Source: Rickettsiales bacterium | Lineage (GTDB): Bacteria > Bacteroidota > Bacteroidia > Cytophagales > Cyclobacteriaceae | Reading direction: 5' to 3' | Assembly: GCA_002729235.1 (NCBI GenBank) | Contig: PBTY01000055.1 | Coordinates: 158,544 to 222,543 of the forward strand | Length of the DNA: 64,000 bases | Shown here: one piece after another, positions 17,357-27,135 of the stretch | How positions within the stretch are numbered: position 1 is the stretch's first letter | How the letters are laid out: every line of letters begins with the position of its first letter | The notes under the pieces: model-generated | Database searches by the model: none | What the model saw: only the letters and a program-made list of their open reading frames with translations | Told to the model about the DNA's origin: nothing | Program-made: the position numbers and the translations under genes

Positions 17357-17938
17357 TTAGATATATCCTTTTTGCTGGAGCATGGTGTAGATCTTTGTGC
17401 AGATCCATGCATCTGTTGCCGCATATGATAATTGCCCTGCAGTGAGTTCTTTGGACTCCCAGTTAGAGGTTTGTTGGCTTTTACTCACTCTTCCTTTTAA
17501 GAAGATTCCAGCCAAACTTCTCATACCAATTTGTGTGATGCCAAGTTCTGCTGCAATATCATTCAGGTCAATAAATCCTCCTGGTCTAAATGGTCTCAGT
17601 TTCTTCAATTCTTTGATGTCATCTCTGATACTGATCCCTATTTTCAGTACTTCACGATCTTCCAGAAGATTTTTTAGATGATTGTTAATGCCAAGTTCCT
17701 TTACACGAATGATGTAAGCATCCGTCATGGTGGATAATTGTATCAGCGCTGTTTGATTGTATTCCCCTTTGTTGAATGTTGGTTTTGTTTCTGTATCAAA
17801 TCCAAGGAAGTCAGATTTAGCCATTACATGGAATGCCTCTTTTAATTCATCGTCTGTATTGATCAGATGAATTTTACCGTCAAATTTCATCAACGGTAGG
17901 TGCTTGATATCCTCTTTCGGTATTTGACTTGGGAACAT
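17357..17938 (-). CDS. 3'-5' exonuclease domain protein (RNase D / WRN-exo like)
   Basis: 193-aa stand-alone DEDDy exonuclease. Exo I is FDTETKP (about residues 47-53), exo II appears in the GISIRDDIKEL segment, and exo III is YAATD with the tyrosine of the DEDDy subtype (about 172-176). No HRDC domain follows, so it is shorter than RNase D and resembles the small WRN-exonuclease-like proteins common in Bacteroidota. DNA or RNA preference cannot be told. It lies 6 bp downstream of the antiporter gene on the same strand, so co-transcription is likely. Confidence 0.87.
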   Translation of the reverse strand: MFPSQIPKEDIKHLPLMKFDGKIHLINTDDELKEAFHVMAKSDFLGFDTETKPTFNKGEYNQTALIQLSTMTDAYIIRVKELGINNHLKNLLEDREVLKIGISIRDDIKELKKLRPFRPGGFIDLNDIAAELGITQIGMRSLAGIFLKGRVSKSQQTSNWESKELTAGQLSYAATDAWICTKIYTMLQQKGYI

Positions 17939-17944
17939 GGGGTT

Positions 17945-19378
17945 TTATTCGGTCACTAATTTTTTAATCTTAATGCCTGCAAAGGCAAAAATCATGGTCA
18001 TCAAAGGGCTTATGAGGTTGAAAAAACAATACATAAAATAATCACCTGTTGCTACACCTAGAACTTTTGAGTGGTAAGCACCACAGGTATTCCAGGGAAT
18101 AAGCACTGAAGTAACCGTTCCAGAGTCTTCCAGGGAGCGACTCAGATTCTCTGGTGCAAGCCCTTTTCTCTTGTAAATATCGGCATACATTCTCCCAGGA
18201 ACAACTATTGCCAGGTATTGATCTGAGGCCGTTACATTGAAGAATACACAGCTACCGACTGTAGAAGCAACTAGAGCTCCTGTGCTATTAACCATGCTGA
18301 TGATGGCTTTCGCAATTCGCTTCAGCATACCAGATGCTTCCATTACTCCTCCAAAAATCATCGCCGATAAAATGAGCCAGATGGTACCTAGCATACCAGA
18401 CATGCCACCACTGCTGAGTAATTCATTTACCATGTCATTGCTGGTAGTTATAGAGATGTCTCCATAGAGAGACTTCATGATGCCAATAAACATGCCGGAT
18501 GGTGTGTTACTCTCTCCAATGCCTGCAACTAAATCAGGCTGGAAAATAAGTGCAAATAACGCACCTAGCAAAGTTCCAGCAAGAAGCGCAGGAATAGCAG
18601 GTACTTTTCTTACAATCATGACAACCACCACTAGGGGAACAATAAACAACCATCCAGAGATGTAATATTGACCGCTAATAGCATCTAAAATTTCTTGTGT
18701 TTCCACGGCAGTACCAGATGTTGATTGAGTGAATCCAATGATTAGGAAAATAATCAACGTTATCGAAATGCTTGGTACGGTGGTTAAAGCCATATACCGA
18801 ATGTGGGTGAATAAATCAGTTCCGGCCATTGCAGGAGCAAGGTTGGTAGTATCCGATAGAGGTGACATTTTATCACCAAAATAAGCTCCGGACAAAATCG
18901 CTCCAGCGATCATTCCTTCATGTATACCTAGCGCCTTACCAATTCCTATCAACGCAATACCAACGGTGGCAGCAGTAGTCCATGAACTTCCAGTAGCGAT
19001 GGAAACGATTGAGCAAACAATACACGCTGCAACCAGGAATATGGATGGATTTAATATTTGAAGGCCATAATAGATCATTGCAGGGACAATGCCACTCAAT
19101 AGCCAGGTACCAGCCAATGAACCGATGAGTAAAAGAATGAGCAATGAAGTCATTGCTGAACTAATACTTTTCACTATGCCATCCTGGATTTCATCCCACT
19201 TGTATCCTAATCGAGCTGCTACTATGGAAGCAACTGCTGCTGATAAAATAAGTACGATTTGGTTGGATCCGTCAAGAGCAGCATCTCCGAAAATGCCTAC
19301 GTTGATGGAGAGTAGAGCGATGAGAAATAATACCGGAATAAAAGCTTCAAATAATGTCGGTGGTCGCTTAATTGCCAT
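17945..19378 (-). CDS. nhaC: Na+/H+ antiporter, NhaC family
   Basis: Inner-membrane cation/proton antiporter of 477 aa with about 11-12 hydrophobic segments. Family features include the long TGSSWTTAATVGIALIGIG stretch (about 128-146) and GAYFGDKMSPLSDTTNLAPA (about 163-182), a strongly conserved NhaC signature containing the acidic DKMSPLSDTTN core. A C-terminal region with VTASDQYLAIVVPGRM follows. Sodium is the likely ion, consistent with a marine organism, but some relatives carry malate or arginine/ornithine. The exonuclease gene follows closely. Confidence 0.9.
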   Translation of the reverse strand: MAIKRPPTLFEAFIPVLFLIALLSINVGIFGDAALDGSNQIVLILSAAVASIVAARLGYKWDEIQDGIVKSISSAMTSLLILLLIGSLAGTWLLSGIVPAMIYYGLQILNPSIFLVAACIVCSIVSIATGSSWTTAATVGIALIGIGKALGIHEGMIAGAILSGAYFGDKMSPLSDTTNLAPAMAGTDLFTHIRYMALTTVPSISITLIIFLIIGFTQSTSGTAVETQEILDAISGQYYISGWLFIVPLVVVVMIVRKVPAIPALLAGTLLGALFALIFQPDLVAGIGESNTPSGMFIGIMKSLYGDISITTSNDMVNELLSSGGMSGMLGTIWLILSAMIFGGVMEASGMLKRIAKAIISMVNSTGALVASTVGSCVFFNVTASDQYLAIVVPGRMYADIYKRKGLAPENLSRSLEDSGTVTSVLIPWNTCGAYHSKVLGVATGDYFMYCFFNLISPLMTMIFAFAGIKIKKLVTE

Positions 19379-19417
19379 TCAATATGTTTTTTGCAAAACG
19401 AAAAGTTAACACAAATT

Positions 19418-20539
19418 TCAAAAATGATTTTGAGAGATTTCCGTAGCGAGTTCTTCTCCTACCAAACTGGCCAATGCCACGCCCATACCTCCAAGTCTCA
19501 CCCCGAGATATTGTTTTTGAGTTAACTTCTTCACTATCGGTGCTTTAGTGTCCCCGAATGCCATGATTCCCGACCATTTCATCTCAATGGAAAACCCAGA
19601 ATCTGGTAGAATGATATTTTTTAAATCATCCATAAGTTTTTTCTCTACACGTTCATTCAGGCCAAATTCCGTGGTGTTTTCTTCCTCCAGCGCAACATTT
19701 CTGGCACCACCAAAGATTACTTTATCTTCAAAGTCTCTAAAATAGAAATAGCCTTCATCGTAATGGAACGTTCCTCGAAACTTCAGAGGTGAATCGGGCT
19801 GGATCAGCATAACCATTCCTCTGCCTGGTTGTATATTCAACTGCTCCTTAATAAATGATTGAGTAAAGGCATTAGTACAAATGGCCAGTGCTGTTGATTT
19901 GAACGAAATTTGATCAGTTTCTACAATCGTTTCTTGTGCCTTCTCTGAGATGTTGGTAACAGTTGTGCCAGTGATGATTTGAATGCCTAATTGATTGCAG
20001 TATTGCCATAGGCTCTTCATAAGCTTGCCGGTATGTAATTGCGCTTCATACTGATTAAATACTAGCTGTGAAGTTTGACCAAAGCCAAACTCTTGAAGTC
20101 TCTGGGTCGCGGGCACAAAAACCGGTTGATCAAAAATGGAACTGAGTAGTGAGTTTAATTCGTCTATGTCATTTAGATAATGTTCAGTTTGTGCATTCAG
20201 AAGCTCATACCCACCTTGTCTCAGTAACCCAATGTTCTTTTCACCCAAACGAGAAATCGTTTTTTGAAGTCCTGACCACCTTCTTCGGACCAACGACACC
20301 ATTCCTTCATCACCAAGAGTTGTACGGTCATTGGCTAGTTCTGAAATACTACCGAAGCAGGCAAATCCAGCATTTTTGGTGCTGGCTCCTGTTGGAAGGG
20401 TGCCACGTTCGATAATCAGTATATTGGTGTTGGGGTGTTTTTCTTTAAATGAAGCTGCGGTAGACATACCTGTAATTCCTGCCCCAATGACAATCAGATC
20501 ATATGAGACAAAGGATTCTTGTTCCCAAAAGCTCAGCAT
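19418..20539 (-). CDS. FAD-dependent oxidoreductase (DAO family)
   Basis: 373-aa flavoprotein. The dinucleotide-binding motif IGAGITGMSTA (about 18-28) is followed by the acidic strand end LIIERG, then TKNAGFACFGS, as in D-amino-acid/glycine oxidase-like enzymes, and a C-terminal GVRLGGMGVALAS FAD contact. No signal peptide is present. The substrate is probably an amine or amino acid, but nothing nearby defines it. It is separated by about 40 bp from the glycosyltransferase gene on the same strand. Confidence 0.82.
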   Translation of the reverse strand: MLSFWEQESFVSYDLIVIGAGITGMSTAASFKEKHPNTNILIIERGTLPTGASTKNAGFACFGSISELANDRTTLGDEGMVSLVRRRWSGLQKTISRLGEKNIGLLRQGGYELLNAQTEHYLNDIDELNSLLSSIFDQPVFVPATQRLQEFGFGQTSQLVFNQYEAQLHTGKLMKSLWQYCNQLGIQIITGTTVTNISEKAQETIVETDQISFKSTALAICTNAFTQSFIKEQLNIQPGRGMVMLIQPDSPLKFRGTFHYDEGYFYFRDFEDKVIFGGARNVALEEENTTEFGLNERVEKKLMDDLKNIILPDSGFSIEMKWSGIMAFGDTKAPIVKKLTQKQYLGVRLGGMGVALASLVGEELATEISQNHF

Positions 20540-20578
20540 AGGTTATTGTTGTTTGGGCAAAAGTATAAAAAAAGTGTG

Positions 20579-21853
20579 CTATGCTTCCAACGCTTGCTGA
20601 TAGATTGATTCAAGCAAAGCAGTGCTTTTCTCTTGGGTCAAGCGCTCGGCTTCTTTTTGGCAGGATTTGACAACATCTTCTCTATATGGTGTGTCTGTCA
20701 TGAGGCGCTCTACCAACTTCACATAGGAGTAATGATCCCATCGCTCTACTTGCGGAATACTTGGGATGAATTCTCCCAATCCAATCCCTCTTGCCGCAGC
20801 TACCGGAATTCCTTTTAAGATGGCTTCCAATGCTACCAATCCAAAAGGTTCGGATGCCGATGGAATCACTAGTAAATCTATAGTTGAGAATCTTTTTAGT
20901 AGTTCATTTCTATCCAAAAAGCCGTCAAAGCGAATCCGATCTGAAAAATTGGAGGTAGCTACTCGGTGTTCTAAATCATTCCTGAGATATCCATCGCCAA
21001 TAACCGAGAAATTGTATTCATATCCTTTGGAGCAAAGATCTCGAGCGATATCTATGAATATCGAAGGACTTTTTTGGTGAGTAAGTCTCCCTACAAAAGC
21101 AATGTGCTTTGGAGATTTGTTTTTGGATGTTGAAGCTTTGATATCCAATATGTTTGGAACCACCTGGATCTTGCTGGAATCAATTCCATAAGCACCAACA
21201 ATGGTGTATTTCAATTTTTGACTGACAGCAATAATTAGATTAGCGCTATCAAATCCAGATTGTTCTTCATCCACTACATGTTGTTGTGCATAAATACCAT
21301 TGCGATCATGCTCCGTGCTATGGGTGTGAAGTATGATTGGTAATCCCAGCGTTTTTTTGATCAAAACCGCTGCTCGGAACGTGATCCAGTCATGAGCGTG
21401 CACCACATCAGGTTTAGACTTCTTCGCGACCTGTACTGCGAGCATAGCATATTTGAGAATCTCGGCACTCAGATTCGCCTCATAGGTGCCAGTCAATTCA
21501 ATACGCTCGAGTAACTCAGATTCTTCTGTGGGTTCGAGGACAGTCTTGGTAACGGTTTTCGTTTTAGCGAATAACTCAGGTGCCAGATACGGCATTAATA
21601 AACTACCAATTGAGGTTTCTGATAAATTCTCCGAATAGACCTTCTTTTCTTTCCATAAATCCACATCTGGTTTAAGTGTGGAAGCGTCTACCAACTTTAC
21701 ATCACTACTCACCTGGCTTTTGTTTTTCTTAGGCAATAGAAAGGTTACCTGATGACCCTTACCGGCCATTGCCTCTGCTAAACTTTTACTGGCTACACCT
21801 AATCCACCTGAAATTTTTGGCGGGAATTCCCACCCCAGCATGAGTATTTTCAT
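20579..21853 (-). CDS. Glycosyltransferase family 4, glycogen-synthase-like
   Basis: 424-aa GT-B enzyme. It begins MKILMLGWEFPPKISGGLGV, typical of starch/glycogen-synthase-like GT4/GT5 proteins, has the VVHAHDWITF motif, and carries the C-terminal donor site with FVGRLTHQKSPSIFIDIA and SEPFGLVALEAILKGIPV (E-x7-E). The insertion around residues 75-120 is Glu/Thr-rich and variable in the family. It could act in storage glucan or in exopolysaccharide synthesis; no glycogen-metabolism genes lie nearby. Confidence 0.82.
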   Translation of the reverse strand: MKILMLGWEFPPKISGGLGVASKSLAEAMAGKGHQVTFLLPKKNKSQVSSDVKLVDASTLKPDVDLWKEKKVYSENLSETSIGSLLMPYLAPELFAKTKTVTKTVLEPTEESELLERIELTGTYEANLSAEILKYAMLAVQVAKKSKPDVVHAHDWITFRAAVLIKKTLGLPIILHTHSTEHDRNGIYAQQHVVDEEQSGFDSANLIIAVSQKLKYTIVGAYGIDSSKIQVVPNILDIKASTSKNKSPKHIAFVGRLTHQKSPSIFIDIARDLCSKGYEYNFSVIGDGYLRNDLEHRVATSNFSDRIRFDGFLDRNELLKRFSTIDLLVIPSASEPFGLVALEAILKGIPVAAARGIGLGEFIPSIPQVERWDHYSYVKLVERLMTDTPYREDVVKSCQKEAERLTQEKSTALLESIYQQALEA

Positions 21854-21924
21854 TGAGTACTAGTTTGAGACAATAAGATAAATAGGATTATTGATTAGAG
21901 AAATCGATTGGTGTAGAATTTGAC

Positions 21925-23559
21925 TTAATCGTATTTAATTCGGAGAATTTCCGATTTGATTTTGTGTTCCTGAAAAAAGTCCAACCAGAATAATTGCTGT
22001 GCAGAAAGGTGATCATTGGGTGACTTGATCTCGTAGAAATGGTAATCATCATTATTCCAAATGAATAGATCCGGAAATCCAGCGCTGTTATCTTTTACGT
22101 TTCTAGACATCTCAAGTAAAACCGCTTTAATTCCTTTCAAAGGAAGATGTTTGATACATGCTTCCAGTGTAGGTAGCAATGATTCATGCCAACCCACCAG
22201 GTAATTGTTGATGCCTTCCTTTTCCTGGTAAGTTGATTCTAGAAACGATTGAAATTGCTTCTTACTTTTTAGGCGGCTTAGTTTCGTGTCCAGATGTGTC
22301 TTACGGTTGGTGTAAAAAGCCTCTGTGTGGAGATCACTTGGCATGCGCTGTAATGGATTGTGAAATGTAGCGTGATCGTTGCCAAATAACTCTTCCCAGA
22401 AGACCAGACCAAATAGTCCTCTCCATAGGTAGTTTTCTGAATGAATTCCTGTATAACCTCTCGCTTCATAATAAGCAAGTGCATGTTGCTCCACTCTTGC
22501 GCCTTCTGGTTCGGAAATCAAGATTTCAGGACTTTCGTTAATTCTGGCAGTGGTACTTCGGTAATTCCGTTTGCTTTTCTTTCCCAGAAAATCCTTGGCA
22601 AAGATCTTTTCGCTGGCATTATAGGGAGATTCAAAAGCAACCTCAGCGATTTCACGAGCCGTATCTGATTCACCAAGTTTTTCGTGAATCCTTATTCGTC
22701 GCTCTCTAGCTGGATGTTTTCTTGCTAAAGCATAATAGTTGAGGGACTCCTCAAGATGTCCTGCCTTTTCAAAGTATTCTCCCAGTCGGAGCATAAAACG
22801 ATCTCCAATTTTTCTGGATTTTGGGTGATTGAGATAAAGGCTCCAATTAACTGCACCACATAGCTCGGCTATCTCCTTAGGAAGCAAAACGGGAATGGCA
22901 TGACGGATAGTACGGTCCCATTTGTAGAGCTCAAAGACACTTTTGGCTTCCTCCAGGTAATCAAACCAGGGCGTGAACTCCTTGTCGTCCATGTTTTCCA
23001 ACTTCACATTACCAATGTCCCGGATGACGAACTCGGTCATCATGCCATGAGCATGACCAAAAAAGAGCAGCTTCAAATATTCTATTTGATCCTGAACAAG
23101 CAAATGCATGATGGTGTATTTGGATCGAAGCGCATCATAATCAGAAGAATTATTCTCTTCAGCCAATTCTACGATGATGTCGTCTTTGTATTTCTTCTGA
23201 AACTCCCTACCTGGGAATAATTGATTCAATTCACTTTTTGTGAACAGATTGAATAACAGAAAATCATTTGGTGGGTCCAGTGAAACGATCTCCGCTTCTA
23301 CTAACTCTTCTGCAGCTGCTGGAATGTTCTCAATCTCCGCGTAAGTAAATTTTTCCAATCGGAAATACTCTCCTTTTCGGTTCATCATGCGAACCATCAG
23401 ACATTGTGCATCCTCGCTGAGGCTATTAAATAGAGCTATAAAGCTTTCGTCATCTTCTGACAATAAGTGAGTAGATCCTTCTGAAATAAATTCGATCAGG
23501 TACTTGAAGTAATCCAGATAATACTTTGGGGGTAATATGATTTTTTCCTGATCAGCCAT
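21925..23559 (-). CDS. FAN1-like VRR-NUC domain nuclease
   Basis: 544 aa. The C-terminal VRR-NUC nuclease core is visible at about residues 480-540: GFPDLFIW supplies the catalytic Asp and YEIKSPND the Glu-x-Lys, followed by the helix LSAQQLFWLDFF. The N-terminal 250 residues are helical (SAP/wHTH and TPR-like in FAN1 relatives), and HALAYYEARGYTGIHSENY is a FAN1-type segment. FAN1 unhooks DNA interstrand crosslinks and cleaves flap structures. No other repair gene is beside it; it is divergent from the next glycosyltransferase. Confidence 0.85.
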   Translation of the reverse strand: MADQEKIILPPKYYLDYFKYLIEFISEGSTHLLSEDDESFIALFNSLSEDAQCLMVRMMNRKGEYFRLEKFTYAEIENIPAAAEELVEAEIVSLDPPNDFLLFNLFTKSELNQLFPGREFQKKYKDDIIVELAEENNSSDYDALRSKYTIMHLLVQDQIEYLKLLFFGHAHGMMTEFVIRDIGNVKLENMDDKEFTPWFDYLEEAKSVFELYKWDRTIRHAIPVLLPKEIAELCGAVNWSLYLNHPKSRKIGDRFMLRLGEYFEKAGHLEESLNYYALARKHPARERRIRIHEKLGESDTAREIAEVAFESPYNASEKIFAKDFLGKKSKRNYRSTTARINESPEILISEPEGARVEQHALAYYEARGYTGIHSENYLWRGLFGLVFWEELFGNDHATFHNPLQRMPSDLHTEAFYTNRKTHLDTKLSRLKSKKQFQSFLESTYQEKEGINNYLVGWHESLLPTLEACIKHLPLKGIKAVLLEMSRNVKDNSAGFPDLFIWNNDDYHFYEIKSPNDHLSAQQLFWLDFFQEHKIKSEILRIKYD

Positions 23560-23623
23560 CTCCTTGCAATTTTACGAATCCTGTGGAGATCAGATTGAAA
23601 GAATACCAATAAATTACCTTCTA

Positions 23624-24478
23624 ATGTCAGAATTGGTTTCCATCATTATTCCTACTTACAACAGGTCCGAGACCCTGTGTCGTGCACTTAGTTCTGCTGT
23701 CAATCAAGAATATACTGATATTGAGGTTGTTGTAGTGAATGATGGAGGAGATGAGAAGACCACTCAGAATGTTGTGAGTGATTTTGTCAATGTAAAATTG
23801 ATTCATCAGTCAGTTAATAAAGGAGTTTCTGCCGCACGGAATGCCGGGATTAGAGCGGCTACTGGGGACTACTTACTTTTTTTGGATGACGATGACGAAC
23901 TGGATCCGAACTTTCTAAGTCAGATCATAGCTGAAAAGGATCTATCTGCTGAAGTTATTATTGGATTTGCTCAATTGAAAGGTGATTACAGTGACCCGCA
24001 CTTCAAAAAAATTAAGCGATACAATGAAATTCTGTACTCAACATTCCATAATTCCCCGCCAGCTTCCTGGAATTATTTTTTACAATACATGCCTGCCATA
24101 CATAGCATAGTTTTTAAAGCAGATGTTTTCAAACTGATCCAGTTTGATGAAGAAATCAACTATGGAGAAGATCGTTTATTGATGCTTAATCTGCAGAACA
24201 AAAACGTACCAATACAAGTCACTCAGTTTTGCGCTGGGTACTATTATTATAAGAGATCAAATTATTCCTCAAAGGATGTATTGGCATTTATTGTCAGATC
24301 AAGGTTAGAGATCACATCGGGTTATGGTATTTCATATACACATCTATTAGAAGCATACCTTCATGTCAAAAGTTCAAATTTTGGATTGGCTATTCGTTCA
24401 ATGATTCATTCTTTCAAAAGTCCTTATGTCGTTGTGAAACAGTTTCTTCTGTTCTTACGTTTGATCAAATTGCGATGA
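23624..24478 (+). CDS. Glycosyltransferase family 2
   Basis: 284 aa from the ATG at 23624, which begins directly with the GT2 core SELVSIIIPTYNRSETLCRA; an earlier ATG at 23564 would add 20 unrelated residues and nearly touch the divergent gene. The metal site is LLFLDDDDELDP, and the GYYYYKRSNYSSK region lies on the acceptor side. No membrane segment is clear except a hydrophobic C-terminus. It stands next to no other glycan gene except the family 4 enzyme two genes away. Confidence 0.85.
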   Translation: MSELVSIIIPTYNRSETLCRALSSAVNQEYTDIEVVVVNDGGDEKTTQNVVSDFVNVKLIHQSVNKGVSAARNAGIRAATGDYLLFLDDDDELDPNFLSQIIAEKDLSAEVIIGFAQLKGDYSDPHFKKIKRYNEILYSTFHNSPPASWNYFLQYMPAIHSIVFKADVFKLIQFDEEINYGEDRLLMLNLQNKNVPIQVTQFCAGYYYYKRSNYSSKDVLAFIVRSRLEITSGYGISYTHLLEAYLHVKSSNFGLAIRSMIHSFKSPYVVVKQFLLFLRLIKLR

Positions 24479-24519
24479 ACATGTAGTCAACCTAATTCTA
24501 CTCGAGACGACTTAATCTA

Positions 24520-26238
24520 ATGAAGTATTTTTACGCATCACTGACACTGATGACTTGCTACCTAGTGCAAGCTCAAACCCTTACCATAGGGGACGTAAAC
24601 CCACATACTGTAGACGTAAGAGCATTTAATTTATCTCAATCCACCGATGTGGAAATCACAGGAACTGGAGGAATCTTCAGAGATGATTACAAACTGCTGG
24701 TTTACTACGGGTGGATATTGGATAGCAAAACCAGAAAGGTTGTTTGGCATGCATATGACGATATCCGAGACAAAGAGGATTTGGAAGATCGCCAGGGTAA
24801 GTTTGAATTGAATGATGACATCCGATTGCCGGCCGGGAATTATGAATTGTATTTTACAGGGGCACACCACAACTATGGCTGGGGAGGTGAATGGGGTCTG
24901 GAAGATTTAGGTGATTTATTGGAAGAAATTTTCGATAGCAGAAGTAAAGAGAATTTCAGACGAACGTTGCAGGATGATTTGTTTATTCAGGTTCGTGGAG
25001 ATGGATTGCGAGAAGTAGCTGTAAGCAACCTGATGGAGTCGCAACTGAAAGATGCCATTGCTTATTTCGTGAGAGCAGAGGATAGTGAGCTGTTCGAGCA
25101 AGGTTTTTCTATATCCAGACCTACCAACATTCGAATCTATTCGATTGGAGAAGGAAGAAAGGATAATACGTTTGATTTCGTTCGGATTGTGGATGCAAAC
25201 TCTCAGGAGCGTGTTTTTGAAATGAATTATCGAAACACTCGTTTTGCTGGTGGAGCTGATAAGAATATTAAATTGGATGAGACCATTGAGTTGCCTGCTG
25301 GCTCGTACATTGTGAGCTATAGGACAGATGACTCTCATTCTTATAAGTATTGGAATTCACTACCACCAGATGATCCTCAGTTTTGGGGAGTAGCCGTTTT
25401 TCCTGCCACATCTGTAGATAAGCAAAATGTTATTCCGTACTCCGCACCAAAAACACTTGAGCCAATTGTTGAACTCACCAGGGTTAGAAATTATGAATTA
25501 GTATCCACTGGATTTGAGCTGAAGAAAGACATGGATTTGCGAGTACTATGTATTGGTGAGCGTGATGGAAGTGATGATATGGCTGATTTTGGATGGATCG
25601 TCGATGCAGATACGCGAGAGACAGTATGGAAAATGAAGTCTTATCGATCAGAGCATGCTGGTGGTGCTGACAAGAATCGAGTTGTTAAGGATAAAATTGA
25701 ATTGCCCGAAGGTAAATACATTGCTTATTATAGAACGGATGGTTCTCATGCCTACAACTCTTGGAATAGCTCTCGCCCGGAAGACGAAACCCATTGGGGG
25801 ATTACCCTTTGGGCGGTTGATGAATCCGATATGGGTGCTGTGGCATACTTTGACGAAGACTCATATACTGCAGAAAATGTTGTGGTAGACATCAATATGA
25901 TCACTGATCGTGATTACCGAAGAGAACATTTCTCTTTGGAGAACACTACCAAAGTAACCATTCTAGCCATGGGGGAAGGATCTGATGGCAGAATGAATGA
26001 TACCGCCTGGATCAAAAACATGGACACTGGAAGGATTGTTTGGGAAATGGACTACTACGATACCGAACATGCAGGTGGAGCTAGAAAGAATAGAAGAATC
26101 ACTGAGACGATCACATTGCCATCAGGTGAATACAATGTGTACTATGAATCGGATGGTTCGCATAGTTTCACCAGGTGGAATGCGCCACCTCCGGATGATC
26201 CCCAAAGCTATGGAGTACGTATCCTGGTAACCGAATAA
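24520..26238 (+). CDS. Secreted protein with four tandem beta-rich repeats
   Basis: 572 aa with a signal peptide (about 1-19, ending VQAQ). The mature protein is four related units of roughly 120-135 residues. Units 2-4 share an IGEGRKD-like turn, an RIVDANSQ/WIVDADTR strand, the block HAGGADKN (FAGGADKN in unit 2, AGGARKN in unit 4), then LPxGxYxxYYxxDGSH, WNsxxPxD and a final WGI/YGV strand. Unit 1 is divergent and keeps only the LPAGNYELYF strand. I do not recognise a named family; the design suggests a surface adhesin or ligand-binding protein. It has its own terminator. Confidence 0.75.
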   Translation: MKYFYASLTLMTCYLVQAQTLTIGDVNPHTVDVRAFNLSQSTDVEITGTGGIFRDDYKLLVYYGWILDSKTRKVVWHAYDDIRDKEDLEDRQGKFELNDDIRLPAGNYELYFTGAHHNYGWGGEWGLEDLGDLLEEIFDSRSKENFRRTLQDDLFIQVRGDGLREVAVSNLMESQLKDAIAYFVRAEDSELFEQGFSISRPTNIRIYSIGEGRKDNTFDFVRIVDANSQERVFEMNYRNTRFAGGADKNIKLDETIELPAGSYIVSYRTDDSHSYKYWNSLPPDDPQFWGVAVFPATSVDKQNVIPYSAPKTLEPIVELTRVRNYELVSTGFELKKDMDLRVLCIGERDGSDDMADFGWIVDADTRETVWKMKSYRSEHAGGADKNRVVKDKIELPEGKYIAYYRTDGSHAYNSWNSSRPEDETHWGITLWAVDESDMGAVAYFDEDSYTAENVVVDINMITDRDYRREHFSLENTTKVTILAMGEGSDGRMNDTAWIKNMDTGRIVWEMDYYDTEHAGGARKNRRITETITLPSGEYNVYYESDGSHSFTRWNAPPPDDPQSYGVRILVTE

Positions 26239-26246
26239 AACATTTG

Positions 26247-26278
26247 AACCATCCACCTAAAACTGGATGGTTTTTTAT
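26247..26278 (+). terminator. Intrinsic terminator of repeat-protein gene
   Basis: AACCATCCA (26247-26255) pairs with TGGATGGTT (26264-26272) and runs into a T-rich tail. Confidence 0.92.
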
Positions 26279-26337
26279 TATGTCGGTAGGGTGTTAATGG
26301 AAGTTGCCGTTTCATAAGCAACCAAAGCATAACCAAC

Positions 26338-27135
26338 ATGATAAAATTGAATCGTTATTTTTTACCAGTACTGTTTTTTCTGGCAATGTCAATTGTTTCT
26401 TGTGATACAGAGGATCCGATGGTAGATGAAACAGAGGAAGAACAACAAAAGGAGGAAGAAGAGGAGACTGACGCTATCGATATTAGTGTCTTAGTGTCCA
26501 AATTCTACAATGAGTCTGCATTGACAATTACGATAGAGGATGATTATGTGATTATCGAATCAGGAAATTTCCCAGATCACAAGAGCATGTATTATTCCCA
26601 AAACAGCGATCTCTATGAGTCCTATGACGAGCCGAATAATCCTGATTTCAAGCAGAATCCTAATAGTATCGAGGTGCAGGATTTTGTTTACAAGATCCCG
26701 AGATACCCGACTGAAGCTACGAACAAGGAAACAACCCCAATGGGTCCAATGGGAGTAGCTGTGAATAGTGTGGCTTTTTTCAATCAACAGGCGGCACCAG
26801 GGGATGATATATTGGAGGAGCTGAATACATTTGATCAATATGAGGGTCATCCGGCTCAATCAGGAGATTACCACTATCACATTGAGCCGATATGGTTGAC
26901 TGAAAATGCACTGGACAAAGAGTCCTTTCTGGGGCTGTTGTTGGATGGATTCCCAGTGTATGGTCCAGAAGAAGACGGAAAAACCATCACCAACGACGAT
27001 CTGGATGACTATCATGGTCACGTCGGCGCGACCTCAGAGTTTCCTAATGGAATTTATCATTATCATATCACTGAGGATCTACCATGGATTAATGGAGATG
27101 GATTCTATGGTGTACCAGGTACCATTACACAGTAA
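26338..27135 (+). CDS. YHYH domain lipoprotein
   Basis: 265 aa. A lipoprotein signal peptide ends in the lipobox IVSC (Cys22), followed by an acidic Glu-rich linker (about 30-45). The YHYH signature occurs twice, in SGDYHYHIEP and GIYHYHITED, with DGFPVYGP between, which defines the YHYH family. The function is not established; the clustered histidines suggest metal binding. Its stop overlaps the next start (TAATG), so it forms an operon with the MORN and SCO lipoprotein genes. Confidence 0.88.
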   Translation: MIKLNRYFLPVLFFLAMSIVSCDTEDPMVDETEEEQQKEEEEETDAIDISVLVSKFYNESALTITIEDDYVIIESGNFPDHKSMYYSQNSDLYESYDEPNNPDFKQNPNSIEVQDFVYKIPRYPTEATNKETTPMGPMGVAVNSVAFFNQQAAPGDDILEELNTFDQYEGHPAQSGDYHYHIEPIWLTENALDKESFLGLLLDGFPVYGPEEDGKTITNDDLDDYHGHVGATSEFPNGIYHYHITEDLPWINGDGFYGVPGTITQ

